Shown one piece after another: positions 63,758 to 64,000 of a stretch of DNA of 64,000 bases (positions within the stretch are counted from its first letter, which is position 1; each line of letters begins with the position of its first letter). Source of the stretch: Lamellibrachia satsuma (taxonomy: Eukaryota; Annelida; Polychaeta; Sabellida; Siboglinidae). A program made the translations under genes and the position numbers. The notes under the pieces are model-generated. The model had not been told where the DNA came from and made no database searches. It was given only the letters and a program-made list of their open reading frames with translations. The DNA is taken from positions 2,273,501 through 2,337,500 of the forward strand of contig BSQZ01000037.1 of NCBI GenBank assembly GCA_033239005.1, written 5' to 3'.

Positions 63758-64000
63758 CAACCCCTTGGCTCATTACTTGAGGTGTACGGGCTGTTTAGAA
63801 AGGACAGGCTTTGAACTGGTCCCCTTTTCATATATGTTAATATTTATAGTTAGTTACAGCATTGGTCAAGTTTTACCGTACCAATGCAGTCATGGTCATG
63901 ATAAAAAGGGAAATGAAACTGTCAAAAATATGTTCGCATCAGTGGTGTTGGAGGGGGAGGTGGCTGTGGTGGTTATTACTAGCAGCAGAAACAGCTGCAA
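63758..64000. other. Window end, no recognised feature
   Basis: No exon of the expected [10 protein letters not shown] type and no transposon protein seen. The end contains GGTGGTGTTGGAGG-like simple sequence. Confidence 0.5.

Overview
This window is AT-rich, intron-dense animal DNA. It carries many (TA)n microsatellites and remains of CR1-like LINEs, a Gypsy-type LTR retroelement, hAT-like, MULE (PHD-finger type) and Mutator-like DNA transposons, and tRNA-derived SINEs. Every confident host exon lies on the + strand and encodes one enzyme family, xanthine dehydrogenase/aldehyde oxidase (XDH/AOX): two 2Fe-2S clusters, then FAD, then molybdenum cofactor. The exon structure and repeats suit an invertebrate such as a mollusc, another lophotrochozoan or an invertebrate deuterostome. 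The species cannot be fixed from this sequence.

Layout. 84-2809: the last four exons of an XDH/AOX gene, with stop codon and poly(A) signal. 2.8-11.4 kb: LINE, Gypsy and hAT-like debris, ending in a fold-back array of (TA)n-linked inverted repeats. 11408-34309: 22 open exons running from the second 2Fe-2S cluster (CRC motif) through the FAD domain into the molybdenum domain, stopping after the MGQG motif. 34.9-38.7 kb: a second copy of the same Gypsy + hAT composite. 38.9-42.05 kb: a PHD-finger MULE with a ~400 bp inverted repeat of its 3' end. 44.9-46.6 kb: a broken RecQ-like helicase. 48.9-52.3 kb: a decayed Mutator-like transposase lying between two same-orientation ~454 bp TIR elements. 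52.9-55.8 kb: a 2.9 kb TIR element with an internal ~170 bp satellite. 57328-62234: the first five exons of an XDH/AOX gene (start codon, first 2Fe-2S cluster, first half of the second). 62.3-63.76 kb: a 5'-truncated CR1-like LINE with a long open reverse transcriptase frame.

The most striking point is that the three exon blocks (tail, middle, head) do not overlap. Read as head + middle + tail they make almost exactly one XDH-length protein. Only about 125 residues are missing, just ahead of the tail block. The reading phase at the head/middle join also matches. So the gene appears in circularly permuted order, with near-identical transposon composites beside the break regions. This is either a repeat-driven assembly error or a real rearrangement or tandem array. 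A second notable point is a perfect-period 47 bp tandem array (10 units) seeded on an exon/intron junction, which multiplies the 5' splice site. The active-site residues are a mixture: aldehyde-oxidase-like at some positions, xanthine-dehydrogenase-like at others.
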